A stretch of 64,000 bases of DNA from Selenomonas sp. AB3002 (GCF_000702545.1 NZ_JNIO01000008.1:1488001-1552000); one strand, 5' to 3'; shown: positions 16,364-25,043, counted from the stretch's first letter. The notes: generated by a model from the sequence alone, not told the origin. Made by a program: numbers and translations.

Positions 16364-17557
16364 TCACTTCTCCCCAAAGGCCTGCAGCACTGCATCTATC
16401 AAAGCCTTTTTCTGGTACTCTGACAGATGGCTGCGATTGATGGCACGGCCGAAGCCCATGAGGTACTCGATTTTCTGCAAGTGGGAAAGCCCCGTATTCT
16501 GGTTGAGAATCTGGGCAGCATGATAAACACCCGGCTCAGAGGGATCACGGGAAAGCTGATAGCGCATGGCGTACTCCCCCGCCATTATATGGCGCACAAC
16601 TTCATCGGAAATCCCCTCATACTCAGGAGGACGCTCCACCTGGATCTGCTGGGGTAAAGGCTGCTGTGCAGCACCCTCAGGCTGCGTAGGCTGCACCTGG
16701 GCACGCTCCTGGCGCTCTTCCCTGGAAGCAGGCTCCTGCCCCTGCGGAACAGGTTCTGCCAGAGGCTTCTGCCTGCGGGAGGCATACAGCCCTTCCGGAT
16801 GGATTTTCACCATCTGGCGGGGGGGCGGAGCAGGTTCCTGCGGAGGAACAGGCGGTGCCGCCTTCTCAGGCTGGGGTCTGTATTCGCTTTGCGGTACGGG
16901 CTGCACCTTGGGCTGCGGCGTTGCTGCAGGCGTCGCAGGCTGTGGCTTCACTGCCGGCGCTGCGGGCTGAGTCCGCTCTACTGGCGGTGCCGTTTGGACA
17001 GGAGGCGCTGTCGGCTGCTGCTCCTTGGGCCGGACAGGCTGATCAGGCTGGGCCGAAGCAGGCACATTGCCTGCAGGCTTTGCTGGCTGCACCGGCAGGG
17101 GCTCACTGGCAACAGGCTTTTGCGCCTGAACAGGCTGGGAAACCGCTCCTTTGTTGTCAGGCTTGGCCTGCGAAGCTGCTTCTGGCTTAGGTGTTGCCAC
17201 AGGTTTATTTACCTGTGGCTGCACCTTGCTTTCATCCGCAGGCTTTTTCTGTGCCCCCTTGGCAGCCTGAGCTGCTGCCGCCCGCTTCTCCTCCTTGCGC
17301 TTGGCATCAATATCATCCGCCGTGATGATGATGGGCTGGGCTTTCTTGACCTGCTCCTCCTTTGGCTTCAAGGCAGACCAGTAGAGCGGCATGCTGCGAA
17401 GCTCGGCAGCCTGTGCAGCAGCTGACCCCGTCAGGGCTCTTTGCTGCACAGCCGGCACCGGCTCGTCCGGCACTGCCGCCCAGGCTGTACCGGAGGACAG
17501 GGCAATACAGACCATTGCCGTCAACACCGAATTGCGTGTCTGTTCCTTCATATCCAT
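16364..17557 (-). CDS. Secreted proline/glutamine/alanine-rich protein, function unknown
   Basis: A 397-residue protein with a signal peptide (S-V-L-T-A-M-V-C-I-A-L-S-S-G-T-A-W-A-A, cleavage after A-W-A). Residues about 85-300 are a long low-complexity stretch of Pro, Gln, Ala and Lys (repeating Q-P-V / K-P-x / A-P-P blocks), likely an extended periplasmic spacer. The last 85 residues are ordinary globular sequence beginning near P-P-E-Y-E-G-I-S-D-E-V-V-R-H-I-M. This is the layout of a protein that spans or binds the envelope, but I recognise no domain. The start follows AAAGGGG. It stands alone between terminators. Confidence 0.75.
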   Translation of the reverse strand: MDMKEQTRNSVLTAMVCIALSSGTAWAAVPDEPVPAVQQRALTGSAAAQAAELRSMPLYWSALKPKEEQVKKAQPIIITADDIDAKRKEEKRAAAAQAAKGAQKKPADESKVQPQVNKPVATPKPEAASQAKPDNKGAVSQPVQAQKPVASEPLPVQPAKPAGNVPASAQPDQPVRPKEQQPTAPPVQTAPPVERTQPAAPAVKPQPATPAATPQPKVQPVPQSEYRPQPEKAAPPVPPQEPAPPPRQMVKIHPEGLYASRRQKPLAEPVPQGQEPASREERQERAQVQPTQPEGAAQQPLPQQIQVERPPEYEGISDEVVRHIMAGEYAMRYQLSRDPSEPGVYHAAQILNQNTGLSHLQKIEYLMGFGRAINRSHLSEYQKKALIDAVLQAFGEK

Positions 17558-17730
17558 AGCCTTAATCCCCTTTGTCCCTTCCCGTGATAATTATCTAAAT
17601 ATATTTACATGTTTAATACTTCAAAAATCGGACACTTGCCCTTTCTATTTTATCATTTTTTCCCTATAATATAAATGTCAGTTTGAATAAAAATTTTTAC
17701 TATGAAATCTTAGTGAATCAAGCCCATAGC

Positions 17731-17832
17731 GACGCTCTGCAAAAGCAGAGCTAGTCCCTTTAGGGAGGCGCAGATGAACTTAGATTTCGTGTAAGGGCGT
17801 GTGGACACCGCAGGTGTCCATTAAGTTCACAA
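17731..17832 (+). repeat. Structured dispersed repeat upstream of deoD
   Basis: Within the 303-bp gap before deoD are three hairpins: GCTCTGC-AAAA-GCAGAGC, TCCC-TTTA-GGGA, and GGACACC-GCA-GGTGTCC enclosed by GAACTTA...TAAGTTC. The strings GCGACGC and AGCTAGTCCCT are shared, in reverse orientation, with the repeat at 18673-18830, so it seems to belong to the same family. No coding frame is evident. The AT-rich stretch 17558-17700 shows nothing else. Confidence 0.55.
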
Positions 17833-17861
17833 TGCAGACATTCAGAAAGTGAGGCTTCATC

Positions 17862-18572
17862 ATGAGTACACCACATATTGCTGCTGAAAAGGGCCAGGTA
17901 GCCGAGCGCATCCTCCTGCCAGGAGATCCCCTGCGGGCCAAATTCATTGCCGAGAATTTCCTTGAGGATGCCAAGGAATACACCCATGTAAGAGGAATCC
18001 TGGGCTACACCGGTACCTATAAAGGCGTGCCTGTCTCCGTGCAGGGCACCGGTATGGGCATGCCTTCCATCTCCATCTACACCCATGAGCTCATCAATGA
18101 GTACGGCTGCAAGAAACTCATCCGCGTGGGCACCTGTGGCGGCATGCACGAAGACGTGAAACTCCGTGATGTGCTCATCGCCCAGGCAGCCACCACTGAC
18201 TCCGGCATGATGAAGAGCATCTTCGGTCCCGCCATCAACTACGCCCCCATTGCAGACTTCGACCTGCTGCGCAAGGCCGTGGAGAGTGCCGAGAAACTGA
18301 ACCTGCCCGTGAAGGTAGGCAATATCTTCTCCGCCGACCGCTTCTATGACGATGATGTGGACAGCGACCGCCTCAGGAGGTATGGCATCCTGGCTGTGGA
18401 AATGGAAGCTGCCGCCCTCTACACCATCGCCGCCCAGTTCCATGTACAGGCCCTGGCCATCTTCACCGTCAGCGACCATCTGCTGACCAAGGAATCCTGC
18501 ACCGCTGAGGAACGCCAGACCACCTTCACCGATATGATGAAGATTGCGCTGGAGACGGCTATTCAGGACTAA
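17862..18572 (+). CDS. deoD: Purine-nucleoside phosphorylase, DeoD type
   Basis: Phosphorolysis of purine (deoxy)nucleosides to free base and (deoxy)ribose-1-phosphate. The 236-residue length and the motifs L-P-G-D-P-L-R-A near residue 20, G-T-G-M-G-M-P-S near 65, R-V-G-T-C-G-G and V-E-M-E-A-A-A-L-Y match hexameric DeoD enzymes, with F-T-V-S-D-H-L at the base-binding Asp. The ATG follows GTGAGG. It stands alone. Its downstream hairpin region (AGACAGGA...TCCTGTC then TTTT) overlaps the left copy of the IS target duplication. Confidence 0.95.
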   Translation: MSTPHIAAEKGQVAERILLPGDPLRAKFIAENFLEDAKEYTHVRGILGYTGTYKGVPVSVQGTGMGMPSISIYTHELINEYGCKKLIRVGTCGGMHEDVKLRDVLIAQAATTDSGMMKSIFGPAINYAPIADFDLLRKAVESAEKLNLPVKVGNIFSADRFYDDDVDSDRLRRYGILAVEMEAAALYTIAAQFHVQALAIFTVSDHLLTKESCTAEERQTTFTDMMKIALETAIQD

Positions 18573-18600
18573 ACAAATCCCATAAGCATAAAGAGACAGG

Positions 18601-18857
18601 ATGCCTGCCATTACAAACGGCTTGTTTTCCTGTCTTTTCTTGCGTCCTTATGCATTCCGCAAGGAATTTATAAGGCCATTGTTCCAGTTTTGCCGAAGGC
18701 AAAACTTCCTCTTGGCCTTTTCCCACAGGGACTAGCTTCGCGTCGCACGAGGCGGGAGATATTAACTCGCCGCCTGTTAGTAAGTTACCGCCCCCACTTA
18801 TAGAAGTGGGGGACATCTTGTACTCGTTATAGAAAATTCATTTTCTATATGATAAAA
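18601..18857 (+). repeat. Left 257-bp direct repeat flanking the IS element
   Basis: Matches 20885-21141 at 256 of 257 positions by direct reading (one difference, GACATC against GATATC). It abuts the left inverted repeat of the IS element exactly, as a target-site duplication should. No coding content. Confidence 0.92.
18673..18830 (+). repeat. Three-hairpin dispersed element, copy 1
   Basis: Starts GGCCATTGTTC, then AGTTTTGCC-GAA-GGCAAAACT, then AGGCGGGAG...CTCGCCGCCT, then CCCCCACTT-ATAG-AAGTGGGGG and ACATCTTG. The same order of hairpins recurs at 41659-41792 with changed stems. It lies inside the IS target duplication, so a second copy is at about 20957-21114. Confidence 0.7.
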
Positions 18858-20884
18858 CCCGACTTTGCCACGTAAAAAATGCACGAAGCCACAGTACATA
18901 TGGCTTCGTGCTTATTTTTTCGAAAATAATATACACCTACACTTCAAAGTTCCATATCAGCCTTCATTTTTCTTAAATCACCTCTGGTGTAAAGCTTAGG
19001 AACAATATCCAGCGAGAACGCAGACAGTATCCGTTTTAGGTCATCATCCATTGTGTTATTGAATCGGTAAAGGTCTCCGGGCAGCTTGTCAATCTGCCAT
19101 TTTTGCAAGGCTGACTGGACGCGTCTGCCAGAAATGCCGTAACTCCACAAACTGTCAGCATTTCCTCCAGGGTCAGCAGATAAAACCTTTTTCTGAATCA
19201 GGCGAAGCATTGTCAGCGCCATCATGCATACTAGGAGGTGCGCCTGTATATGCTCCCTTGTTGAAACATATATGGGGCGTGTAGCCAGTGTTCCCTTCAT
19301 TTCCCTGAACTGGTCTTCAATCTGCGTCAGCCCGTGGTAAGCCTCCACAACATCTTCATCGGCCATGTCTGTTTCCGAAGTCACAATCTGGTAATAACCC
19401 ATGTATGCCGTTAGTTCCTCAAGCTTTTCTTCATCCAGCATGCCCAGCAGTTTGCCGGACTCGATCATCTCCCCGGTTTCCTTGTGGACAAACTCTTTCT
19501 TGAAATATTTCTTGAGCTGGCGGGACTGTGTTGCCGTCACGCGGAATGTTGACGGGTTATTGCGCAGTTTCTCCAGAAAATCCAGGAATCTCTTATGCTC
19601 GTGGTACTCGCGCTTGTAGAAGCGTTCGCTCCAGTAGACAACAACTTTCTCTTTGAGTTCCACGGTATTGCCGTCCTCATCCTTTACCCTGCGGGTCAGA
19701 ATACGTGATTTCAGACGGAAGGAACTGCCCTTGGATGTATAGCCTTCCTGCTCCAGAATCCAATGTCTCTCAGCCTTCGGGGTCTTGCGTATGCTCTTGC
19801 TTACTATGTAGCCCTGTCCATCCCTGACAAGATGACAGAGGTTGTAGAAAGAATGCATGCCTCGGTCAGCCACCAGAACAAAACGTTCCGTCTCAAGTCT
19901 CCCCATGCTTTTCTTCAGGGCAGGACGCAGCGTAGCCTGGTCAAGGGTATTGCCGGGGAATGACTCAATGGTTATGGGGATGCCGTTGTCATCAAGGAAA
20001 AGTCCCATCTGCACGATTGGCTCTCTGCGATTCTCCTTGGAAACGCCTTTCTGCCGCAGGCCTTTTTTCGTATCACCGTTTACGACCTCATCCGGATCTG
20101 GATCTTCTATCTCAAAGAAGAAGTTCGTGACATCATAGTAAATATGCGCCGTGGAACGTCCTACGGATTTGCAGATGGAAGAATGCATCCGGCGGATGAA
20201 CTGTTCCTTGTGCTCTGCCAGCACATCCAGTGCATCGTAGATATGGTAGGGATAGGAAACATCTGCCAACGGGGCAAAATACTGCTCGTTCTGCTGTGCG
20301 GTTTCCCACTTGGAAGCAGGTTGAAGTATGCGCCCGAAAATGAGCAGGCGTATGAATCCGGCCAGGTCATATGTAAGTCCCAATGAGTGCTTCAAAGTTG
20401 CACAAAGCTTGTCCAGCCCCAGCTGCCCAAACAGTCGGTCAAGCAGAAACTGTGCAACGAGTTTTGGCGCGCCTATACAGGCAGCCTCTCCTTCGACGTA
20501 AGTTACGACATGCTTTTGCGGCAGTGGGGAATCGACATAAGGAAGCAGAGAATCAATGATGGGGATTCCGTTCTTGTATGAATCCTTCAGACGCTGCACG
20601 AAATCCGGCTTGCCGTCATCGAAGCGGGACAAGGGGCCGATGTTCATGACGGTCTTCTTGCGGGAGACCTTGCGCCCCTGGCTGTCTTCAACCCGGCAGC
20701 TTTGCATCAGACGGAGGTAAGGGATGCCATTGTTCTTGCACAGCTCGACAAACATAGTCCTCTCCTTATATAAATATATACCTACTAAATAATTATAACA
20801 TAAAAGCAATAAAAAAGCAAGGAAAACCTTTGAAATTCCTTACTTTTTTAGGTGTCTGATTTTAAATTTCGTGGCAAAGTCGGG
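18858..20884 (-). mobile_element. IS1634-family insertion sequence
   Basis: A 2,027-bp element bounded by 15-bp perfect inverted repeats CCCGACTTTGCCACG / CGTGGCAAAGTCGGG and carrying one transposase gene. It is flanked by 257-bp direct repeats. IS1634 from Mycoplasma mycoides is known for unusually long, variable-length target duplications, and this example behaves the same way. It separates deoD from the PIN-domain gene. Confidence 0.9.
18944..20755 (-). CDS. IS1634-family DDE transposase
   Basis: A 603-residue transposase of the IS4-like DDE superfamily. The first catalytic Asp is probably in Y-Y-D-V-T-N-F-F-F-E, the second in L-V-A-D-R-G-M-H-S, and the Glu in Q-I-E-D-Q-F-R-E-M-K, which resembles the Y-R-E-K signature. 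A longer frame starts at 20809, but the ATG at 20755 has AAGGAGAGG upstream. The frame is intact, so the element may still be mobile. Confidence 0.92.
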   Translation of the reverse strand: MFVELCKNNGIPYLRLMQSCRVEDSQGRKVSRKKTVMNIGPLSRFDDGKPDFVQRLKDSYKNGIPIIDSLLPYVDSPLPQKHVVTYVEGEAACIGAPKLVAQFLLDRLFGQLGLDKLCATLKHSLGLTYDLAGFIRLLIFGRILQPASKWETAQQNEQYFAPLADVSYPYHIYDALDVLAEHKEQFIRRMHSSICKSVGRSTAHIYYDVTNFFFEIEDPDPDEVVNGDTKKGLRQKGVSKENRREPIVQMGLFLDDNGIPITIESFPGNTLDQATLRPALKKSMGRLETERFVLVADRGMHSFYNLCHLVRDGQGYIVSKSIRKTPKAERHWILEQEGYTSKGSSFRLKSRILTRRVKDEDGNTVELKEKVVVYWSERFYKREYHEHKRFLDFLEKLRNNPSTFRVTATQSRQLKKYFKKEFVHKETGEMIESGKLLGMLDEEKLEELTAYMGYYQIVTSETDMADEDVVEAYHGLTQIEDQFREMKGTLATRPIYVSTREHIQAHLLVCMMALTMLRLIQKKVLSADPGGNADSLWSYGISGRRVQSALQKWQIDKLPGDLYRFNNTMDDDLKRILSAFSLDIVPKLYTRGDLRKMKADMEL

Positions 20885-21141
20885 ATGCCTGCCATTACAA
20901 ACGGCTTGTTTTCCTGTCTTTTCTTGCGTCCTTATGCATTCCGCAAGGAATTTATAAGGCCATTGTTCCAGTTTTGCCGAAGGCAAAACTTCCTCTTGGC
21001 CTTTTCCCACAGGGACTAGCTTCGCGTCGCACGAGGCGGGAGATATTAACTCGCCGCCTGTTAGTAAGTTACCGCCCCCACTTATAGAAGTGGGGGATAT
21101 CTTGTACTCGTTATAGAAAATTCATTTTCTATATGATAAAA
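20885..21141 (+). repeat. Right 257-bp direct repeat flanking the IS element
   Basis: Second copy of 18601-18857, starting at the base after the right inverted repeat. It ends 22 bp before the PIN gene and now supplies that gene's upstream region, including the TATAGAAAAT/ATTTTCTATA hairpin. Confidence 0.92.
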
Positions 21142-21163
21142 TGTTAGCAAAGGAGATGAGCAC

Positions 21164-21610
21164 ATGAGGCTTTATCTTGATTGCTGCTGCTATAACAGAC
21201 CGTTCGATGACTTGTCACAGGAGCGGGTTCGCCTCGAATCAGACTCTGTTCTCGCCATCATCACACGTTCTTTGATGAATGGCGACACCATTTTAGGCAG
21301 CGGCACGCTTGGCTTGGAAATAGCCGCCATCCGGAATCCAGAAAAGAGAGCAAAAGTTGCCGACCTGTGCCAAGTAGTCACGGAACGCATAGCTCACAGC
21401 GAATCCCTTGAACAGCGTGCCAAACAGCTTCAACTGGAAGGACTCCACGTCATGGACAGCTTTCATGTCGCTTCTGCAGAGATAGGTGAGGCTGATATCT
21501 TCCTTACTGTAGACGATAAATTGATCAAGCTATGCAGAAAAATCACGCTTACCGTTCGAGTGATGAATCCGTTGGAATATATTGAGGAGGTGCTGGAATA
21601 TGAAGGTTAA
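21164..21610 (+). CDS. PIN-domain protein, probable VapC-type toxin
   Basis: A 148-residue PIN-fold protein: N-terminal R-L-Y-L-D-C-C-C-Y-N-R-P-F-D-D with the first acidic residue, L-G-L-E-I in the middle, and M-D-S-F-H-V-A-S-A then F-L-T-V-D-D-K-L-I at the C-terminal acidic sites. PIN proteins are usually metal-dependent ribonucleases, often the toxin of a toxin-antitoxin pair. The ATG follows AAAGGAG. Its last codons overlap the start of the next small gene, a typical TA arrangement. Toxicity is inferred. Confidence 0.75.
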   Translation: MRLYLDCCCYNRPFDDLSQERVRLESDSVLAIITRSLMNGDTILGSGTLGLEIAAIRNPEKRAKVADLCQVVTERIAHSESLEQRAKQLQLEGLHVMDSFHVASAEIGEADIFLTVDDKLIKLCRKITLTVRVMNPLEYIEEVLEYEG

Positions 21611-21797
21611 TATAGAAAACCCTGCCGAAGTCAGAATTGCAGGCATGCTTGCCCTGAAAAAAGCACTGGGTCCTGTGGGAACAGTGCGCTTCCTTCAGCA
21701 GTTCGAACAAGGAAGCGGAGACTACACAAAAGAAAAATACGACTCCCCAGAGCCATCTATGGATGACATTATTGAAAAGCTCCGGCAGATAGGATAA
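21600..21797 (+). CDS. Small partner of the PIN gene, possible antitoxin
   Basis: A 65-residue protein starting MKVNIENPAEVRIAG, overlapping the PIN gene by 11 bp, with AGGAGG upstream inside that gene. It carries F-L-Q-Q-F-E-Q-G-S-G-D-Y-T and a helical C-terminus (M-D-D-I-I-E-K-L-R-Q-I). No DNA-binding motif is obvious. Size, overlap and neighbour suggest an antitoxin or accessory protein, though toxin-first order is less common. A hairpin terminator follows. Confidence 0.6.
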   Translation: MKVNIENPAEVRIAGMLALKKALGPVGTVRFLQQFEQGSGDYTKEKYDSPEPSMDDIIEKLRQIG

Positions 21798-21803
21798 TTC
21801 CAC

Positions 21804-21848
21804 AACACAAAGGCCATGCACTTTCGCCGTGCATGGCCACTTTGTGTT
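21804..21848 (+). terminator. Hairpin terminator after the PIN operon
   Basis: AACACAAAGGCCATGCAC pairs with GTGCATGGCC-A-CTTTGTGTT around a short loop. It lies between the convergent PIN operon and the lipoprotein gene and could serve both. Confidence 0.7.
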
Positions 21849-21882
21849 GAAGATACTTCTCTCACAACCCTAGCTATCCTCT

Positions 21883-23067
21883 CTATTGCGCAAACCTCAT
21901 GCTTATGTAGTCCACCTTTTGGTCGCTATCTTTTACGGCAAAGCGCAAATAACATGAATGTGCATCATTCGAGACTATTTCATATTCGTACAACGTATCG
22001 CCATCATATTGTGATACCAGACAATCCCTGCCATACGCATCAAACACATCCTGCAAGGACGATCCTTCATGTATGCCCCTAGGCGTAGCTGCAAGCGGTG
22101 AATTTGATACGAGAGCACTGATTTTTCCTTGGGAAATTACGACCTCCATATCGTTATAGGTATAATGAGTACGTCCCTCATTTCCCTGACGTACCTTTTG
22201 CGCCTTGCCGAGGATTTTGTCAACCTTTGCTTTACTGTCGCCGATTGAAAAATCTCCCAACGACAAGTCATTGCCAGCAAACACTCCTGGTACAGAAGTC
22301 GTTATAACCTTACTATTACGGCTTTCATTTTGTACGGTTGCATTATTGCCCCTATTATCCCCTAATGCGGAACTCACGGCAGAGTTATCACTAACCGATG
22401 ACTTTTCATCTCCTATGAGCATCGCCAGCAAAGACTCTGGATGCTCCAATAATTTATATGCTACCTCTTGGCAATAAACATCTAAAGTTTTGCTGTCCTG
22501 CTTGCTGAATCTTATCAGTGTAATAGGAATAAATAACTGATTAGTATCAAGTTTTTCTACTCTGGTATTATTGTTATTGTAAAAGACACGCACTCTGCTA
22601 TCTGAATGATATAGGTCGAGATGATTTAGCATATCTACCTTATTTTTTTCGCTAAATGCGTAATCCATGGGATCAATCATTTCTGCAATACCCTTTACTA
22701 AAATCGTTGCCGCCTCAATGGTGGAACTGTCCACGTTAGAAAACGCCAGAACAATGGACGTAATTTTACCGGTTGCTTCGGTTTCAAAGGACATTTCAAT
22801 ATTGGCATTATTCACCCAAGCATCCCCAAAAACAGGCACAGCTCCGCCATATGAAAACAGCAGTTGTCCAGCCTGTTTTTTTGCGCTACTTTCAGCTTTG
22901 AGATAGCCATTTATCTCTTCTACTGCCTTATGGCTAGTTACAGTTCCACCTAAATAATCAAAGTTAAGCCATGCCCTTGTTGGCGTGCAGCCCGTAAGAC
23001 AAAAAATATAAGTCAGCAACAACAGAAAAGCGACCACAAATCTCAGTGAACAACACCCATACATCAT
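21883..23067 (-). CDS. Lipoprotein of unknown function
   Basis: A predicted lipoprotein of 394 residues: hydrophobic leader F-L-L-L-L-T-Y-I-F then lipobox L-T-G-C. I recognise no domain. The middle (S-V-S-D-N-S-A-V-S-S-A-L) is Ser/Asn-rich, probably a linker. The C-terminal part contains G-D-S-K-A-K-V-D-K-I-L-G-K-A and G-S-S-L-Q-D-V-F-D-A-Y-G, which resembles the small repeated fold in which a secreted domain reads out a 'slope' (G-x-S-x-x-x-V-x-x-x-F-G). The start follows AAGGAGGAAGGAG; an earlier frame extension has no such site. Last of five minus-strand genes in an AT-rich block. Confidence 0.7.
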   Translation of the reverse strand: MMYGCCSLRFVVAFLLLLTYIFCLTGCTPTRAWLNFDYLGGTVTSHKAVEEINGYLKAESSAKKQAGQLLFSYGGAVPVFGDAWVNNANIEMSFETEATGKITSIVLAFSNVDSSTIEAATILVKGIAEMIDPMDYAFSEKNKVDMLNHLDLYHSDSRVRVFYNNNNTRVEKLDTNQLFIPITLIRFSKQDSKTLDVYCQEVAYKLLEHPESLLAMLIGDEKSSVSDNSAVSSALGDNRGNNATVQNESRNSKVITTSVPGVFAGNDLSLGDFSIGDSKAKVDKILGKAQKVRQGNEGRTHYTYNDMEVVISQGKISALVSNSPLAATPRGIHEGSSLQDVFDAYGRDCLVSQYDGDTLYEYEIVSNDAHSCYLRFAVKDSDQKVDYISMRFAQ

Positions 23068-23098
23068 CTCCTTCCTCCTTCCGCATAGGCACTTACAT

Positions 23099-23692
23099 TC
23101 AATATCCACCTTCCCCCAAGGCTTTCATTAGTGATTCGATTGGCATTTTCCACGTCCCACTTGAGCGTTTCATAAGAATCCCCGAATAATATACTATATC
23201 CCCTTCAATTTGCACATTTATGTCAAATACTATTGTATTTCCATCTACAATTCTTGAGTTAGCTATGCTTACATAGAAAGGTACATATTCTTTTCCCGTC
23301 GCAGCTGTCAAAGCTGAATTAAATGTTACTGCAAAACCTACAATCCCCGCATCAATTTCCGATGAATTTTTCAACAGATAAGAATGTGCTGTTGCGGTGT
23401 CTCCTTGGAAAACTGCTATTACAGCAGCCAGTAAATTATTTGCAGCTACCTGCATATCACTTTCGGTGACAGTTACTTTAGGTACACTTGCAGGAGCAGT
23501 TTTTGCCTCAGTTTTTGTTTCCGCTTTAGGCTCAGCTTTAGTTGTCTTGACCTGGCTGGAAACCGGTGCAGGTGTTTCCTTCACTACGTTCGTCTGATTA
23601 TCCGCTTCACTCGAACGTGTCTTGCAAGCCATAGATGTCAAACTCAACATCAGTATAAGGCATATTGCAATTATTCTGACTTCCCCACGCAT
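23099..23692 (-). CDS. Small lipoprotein of unknown function
   Basis: A 197-residue lipoprotein: M-R-G-E-V-R-I-I-A-I-C-L-I-L-M-L-S-L then lipobox-like L-T-S-M-A-C. A Lys/Thr/Pro/Ala-rich linker with repeated A-E-P-K / A-E-T-K units (residues 50-75) leads to a globular domain that looks like a small NTF2/DUF4878-type fold (V-F-Q-G-D-T-A-T-A-H-S-Y-L-L-K-N). The fold guess is weak. GGAGGTGG lies before the ATG. Confidence 0.65.
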   Translation of the reverse strand: MRGEVRIIAICLILMLSLTSMACKTRSSEADNQTNVVKETPAPVSSQVKTTKAEPKAETKTEAKTAPASVPKVTVTESDMQVAANNLLAAVIAVFQGDTATAHSYLLKNSSEIDAGIVGFAVTFNSALTAATGKEYVPFYVSIANSRIVDGNTIVFDINVQIEGDIVYYSGILMKRSSGTWKMPIESLMKALGEGGY

Positions 23693-23747
23693 TGCACGTC
23701 CACCTCCGTGTTTATCAAGATCCTATTGCATAAGATAAGAATTTCCT

Positions 23748-24164
23748 TTAAGCCGTTGCCAAATACATATAAAGGAAAATCAAGCCTATGCTTACGTAAG
23801 GCACACATACTAACGCCAGCACTGCCCGCCGTGCATCATCATCTTTCCTTATCCCAAACAAAGTAAAAATCCCATAGAATGCCACGAAAACGATGAGATT
23901 CAGGATTGTGTCGCAAACAGTTGTAAAAGCTGCATCTTCCACATAGGGAGCCGGATTGCTGGTGTAATAGTCCAGCAATTCTGCTCCCAAGATGCCAAAT
24001 GGAGCACTATTTTCAAAACCATTATTTCCCAACGGTATTGGATCTGATTCATTTTTCATGCGACTTTTTATAAACTGTCTAGCAGCAAGGCAAGTAAGTA
24101 CAGTTACCACAAAACTAGCAACTATAGCCTCCATGCTCAAAGCAGTTCCCATTCTCCCCAACAT
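23748..24164 (-). CDS. Small membrane protein of unknown function
   Basis: A 138-residue protein with three hydrophobic stretches (A-I-V-A-S-F-V-V-T-V-L, I-L-N-L-I-V-F-V-A-F-Y-G-I-F, V-P-Y-V-S-I-G-L-I-F-L-Y-M-Y-L) and a polar loop between the first two. The start MLGRMGTAL avoids overlap with the preceding gene; GGGAGTG is upstream. Not recognised; probably co-expressed with the lipoproteins on either side. Confidence 0.6.
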   Translation of the reverse strand: MLGRMGTALSMEAIVASFVVTVLTCLAARQFIKSRMKNESDPIPLGNNGFENSAPFGILGAELLDYYTSNPAPYVEDAAFTTVCDTILNLIVFVAFYGIFTLFGIRKDDDARRAVLALVCVPYVSIGLIFLYMYLATA

Positions 24165-24183
24165 AGTTTCATCACTCCCACTA

Positions 24184-25023
24184 TTAAGGTTCCTGCCAAA
24201 AAAGGAATATCTGTATAACCTTATTATTCTTTGTACTAAGCCACATATGGCAACCATCTGGACTCGAGTAATGGTAATCTGCTTTATCAGTAGGTGGTGT
24301 ATCCAAACTTATCGAACCATATTTATCAATGATATCTTCCCCTCTTGACCCTATTCTAATTCCATCAGGCATAATTTCACCACCATGATAGCCGCCCATA
24401 TTAGTCATTATAGCTGACAGCGAGTCATCTTTCTTGAATTGCAATCCTATCCCCCTAATCTTGTCATGATAATACCACATTTTCATTCCTGTTATTATAT
24501 CTATTAACTCAAGATTACCTACAAAATTTAATTCGCTAAATCGTTGATTAACTATTTTATCGTAACTCCCATGTAGGGGAGAAATATTACAAAGAGCTAT
24601 TCGACCATTTTCTATTTGCTTATAAAAAGGTATGCCATAAGCTACTTTAAAAGCCTCATCTACGACTATATTAGCTAAGGTTCCTCCAGATTGATAAGCA
24701 TTATGAGTGTAATACTCATTGTCCTCTTTCCTAAAAAGTGTGCTTTTTGTTTCATAATTACAACGCACATCGTAATAATTTCTTTTGTTTTTTGACTGAT
24801 CTAATCTGTCATAACATACAACTTCAAATTGAATCTCATAAATTGGCGGTTCATATCTATGTACTTTCACAGAACTTTTATCAAAATAAAAATTATTCGT
24901 AACAACAACAGGAAAAACCTCCTTATAATTAGGATTATTATTATAAGCATCACTTGCAAAGCATGTCCCTATCACAGCAGATATAATTAACATTATCAAA
25001 ACTATAATTCTATATGCCTTCAT
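24184..25023 (-). CDS. Secreted protein of unknown function
   Basis: A 279-residue protein with a signal peptide (I-I-V-L-I-M-L-I-I-S-A-V-I-G-T-C-F-A-S). The mature part is rich in Tyr, Asn and Asp. The end contains G-S-R-G-E-D-I-I-D-K-Y-G and S-P-D-G-C-H-M-W, recalling the C-terminal part of the lipoprotein at 21883-23067, so the two may share a domain. The ATG at 25021-25023 is preferred over an upstream TTG. Strongly AT-biased codon use compared with the flanking chromosome. Confidence 0.65.
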   Translation of the reverse strand: MKAYRIIVLIMLIISAVIGTCFASDAYNNNPNYKEVFPVVVTNNFYFDKSSVKVHRYEPPIYEIQFEVVCYDRLDQSKNKRNYYDVRCNYETKSTLFRKEDNEYYTHNAYQSGGTLANIVVDEAFKVAYGIPFYKQIENGRIALCNISPLHGSYDKIVNQRFSELNFVGNLELIDIITGMKMWYYHDKIRGIGLQFKKDDSLSAIMTNMGGYHGGEIMPDGIRIGSRGEDIIDKYGSISLDTPPTDKADYHYSSPDGCHMWLSTKNNKVIQIFLFWQEP

Positions 25024-25043
25024 TTTTCCACCGCTTTCTTCAT

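Noticed and set aside
16800-17300. CRISPR-like periodicity in the repetitive stretch
   Set aside because: It is codon-level Pro/Gln/Ala repetition within a gene, without conserved repeats and spacers. No CRISPR array was seen anywhere in the window.
18601-21141. Long direct repeats as a composite transposon with two IS copies
   Set aside because: The repeats contain no transposase or inverted ends of their own; the single element between them has perfect ends, so target duplication explains them better.
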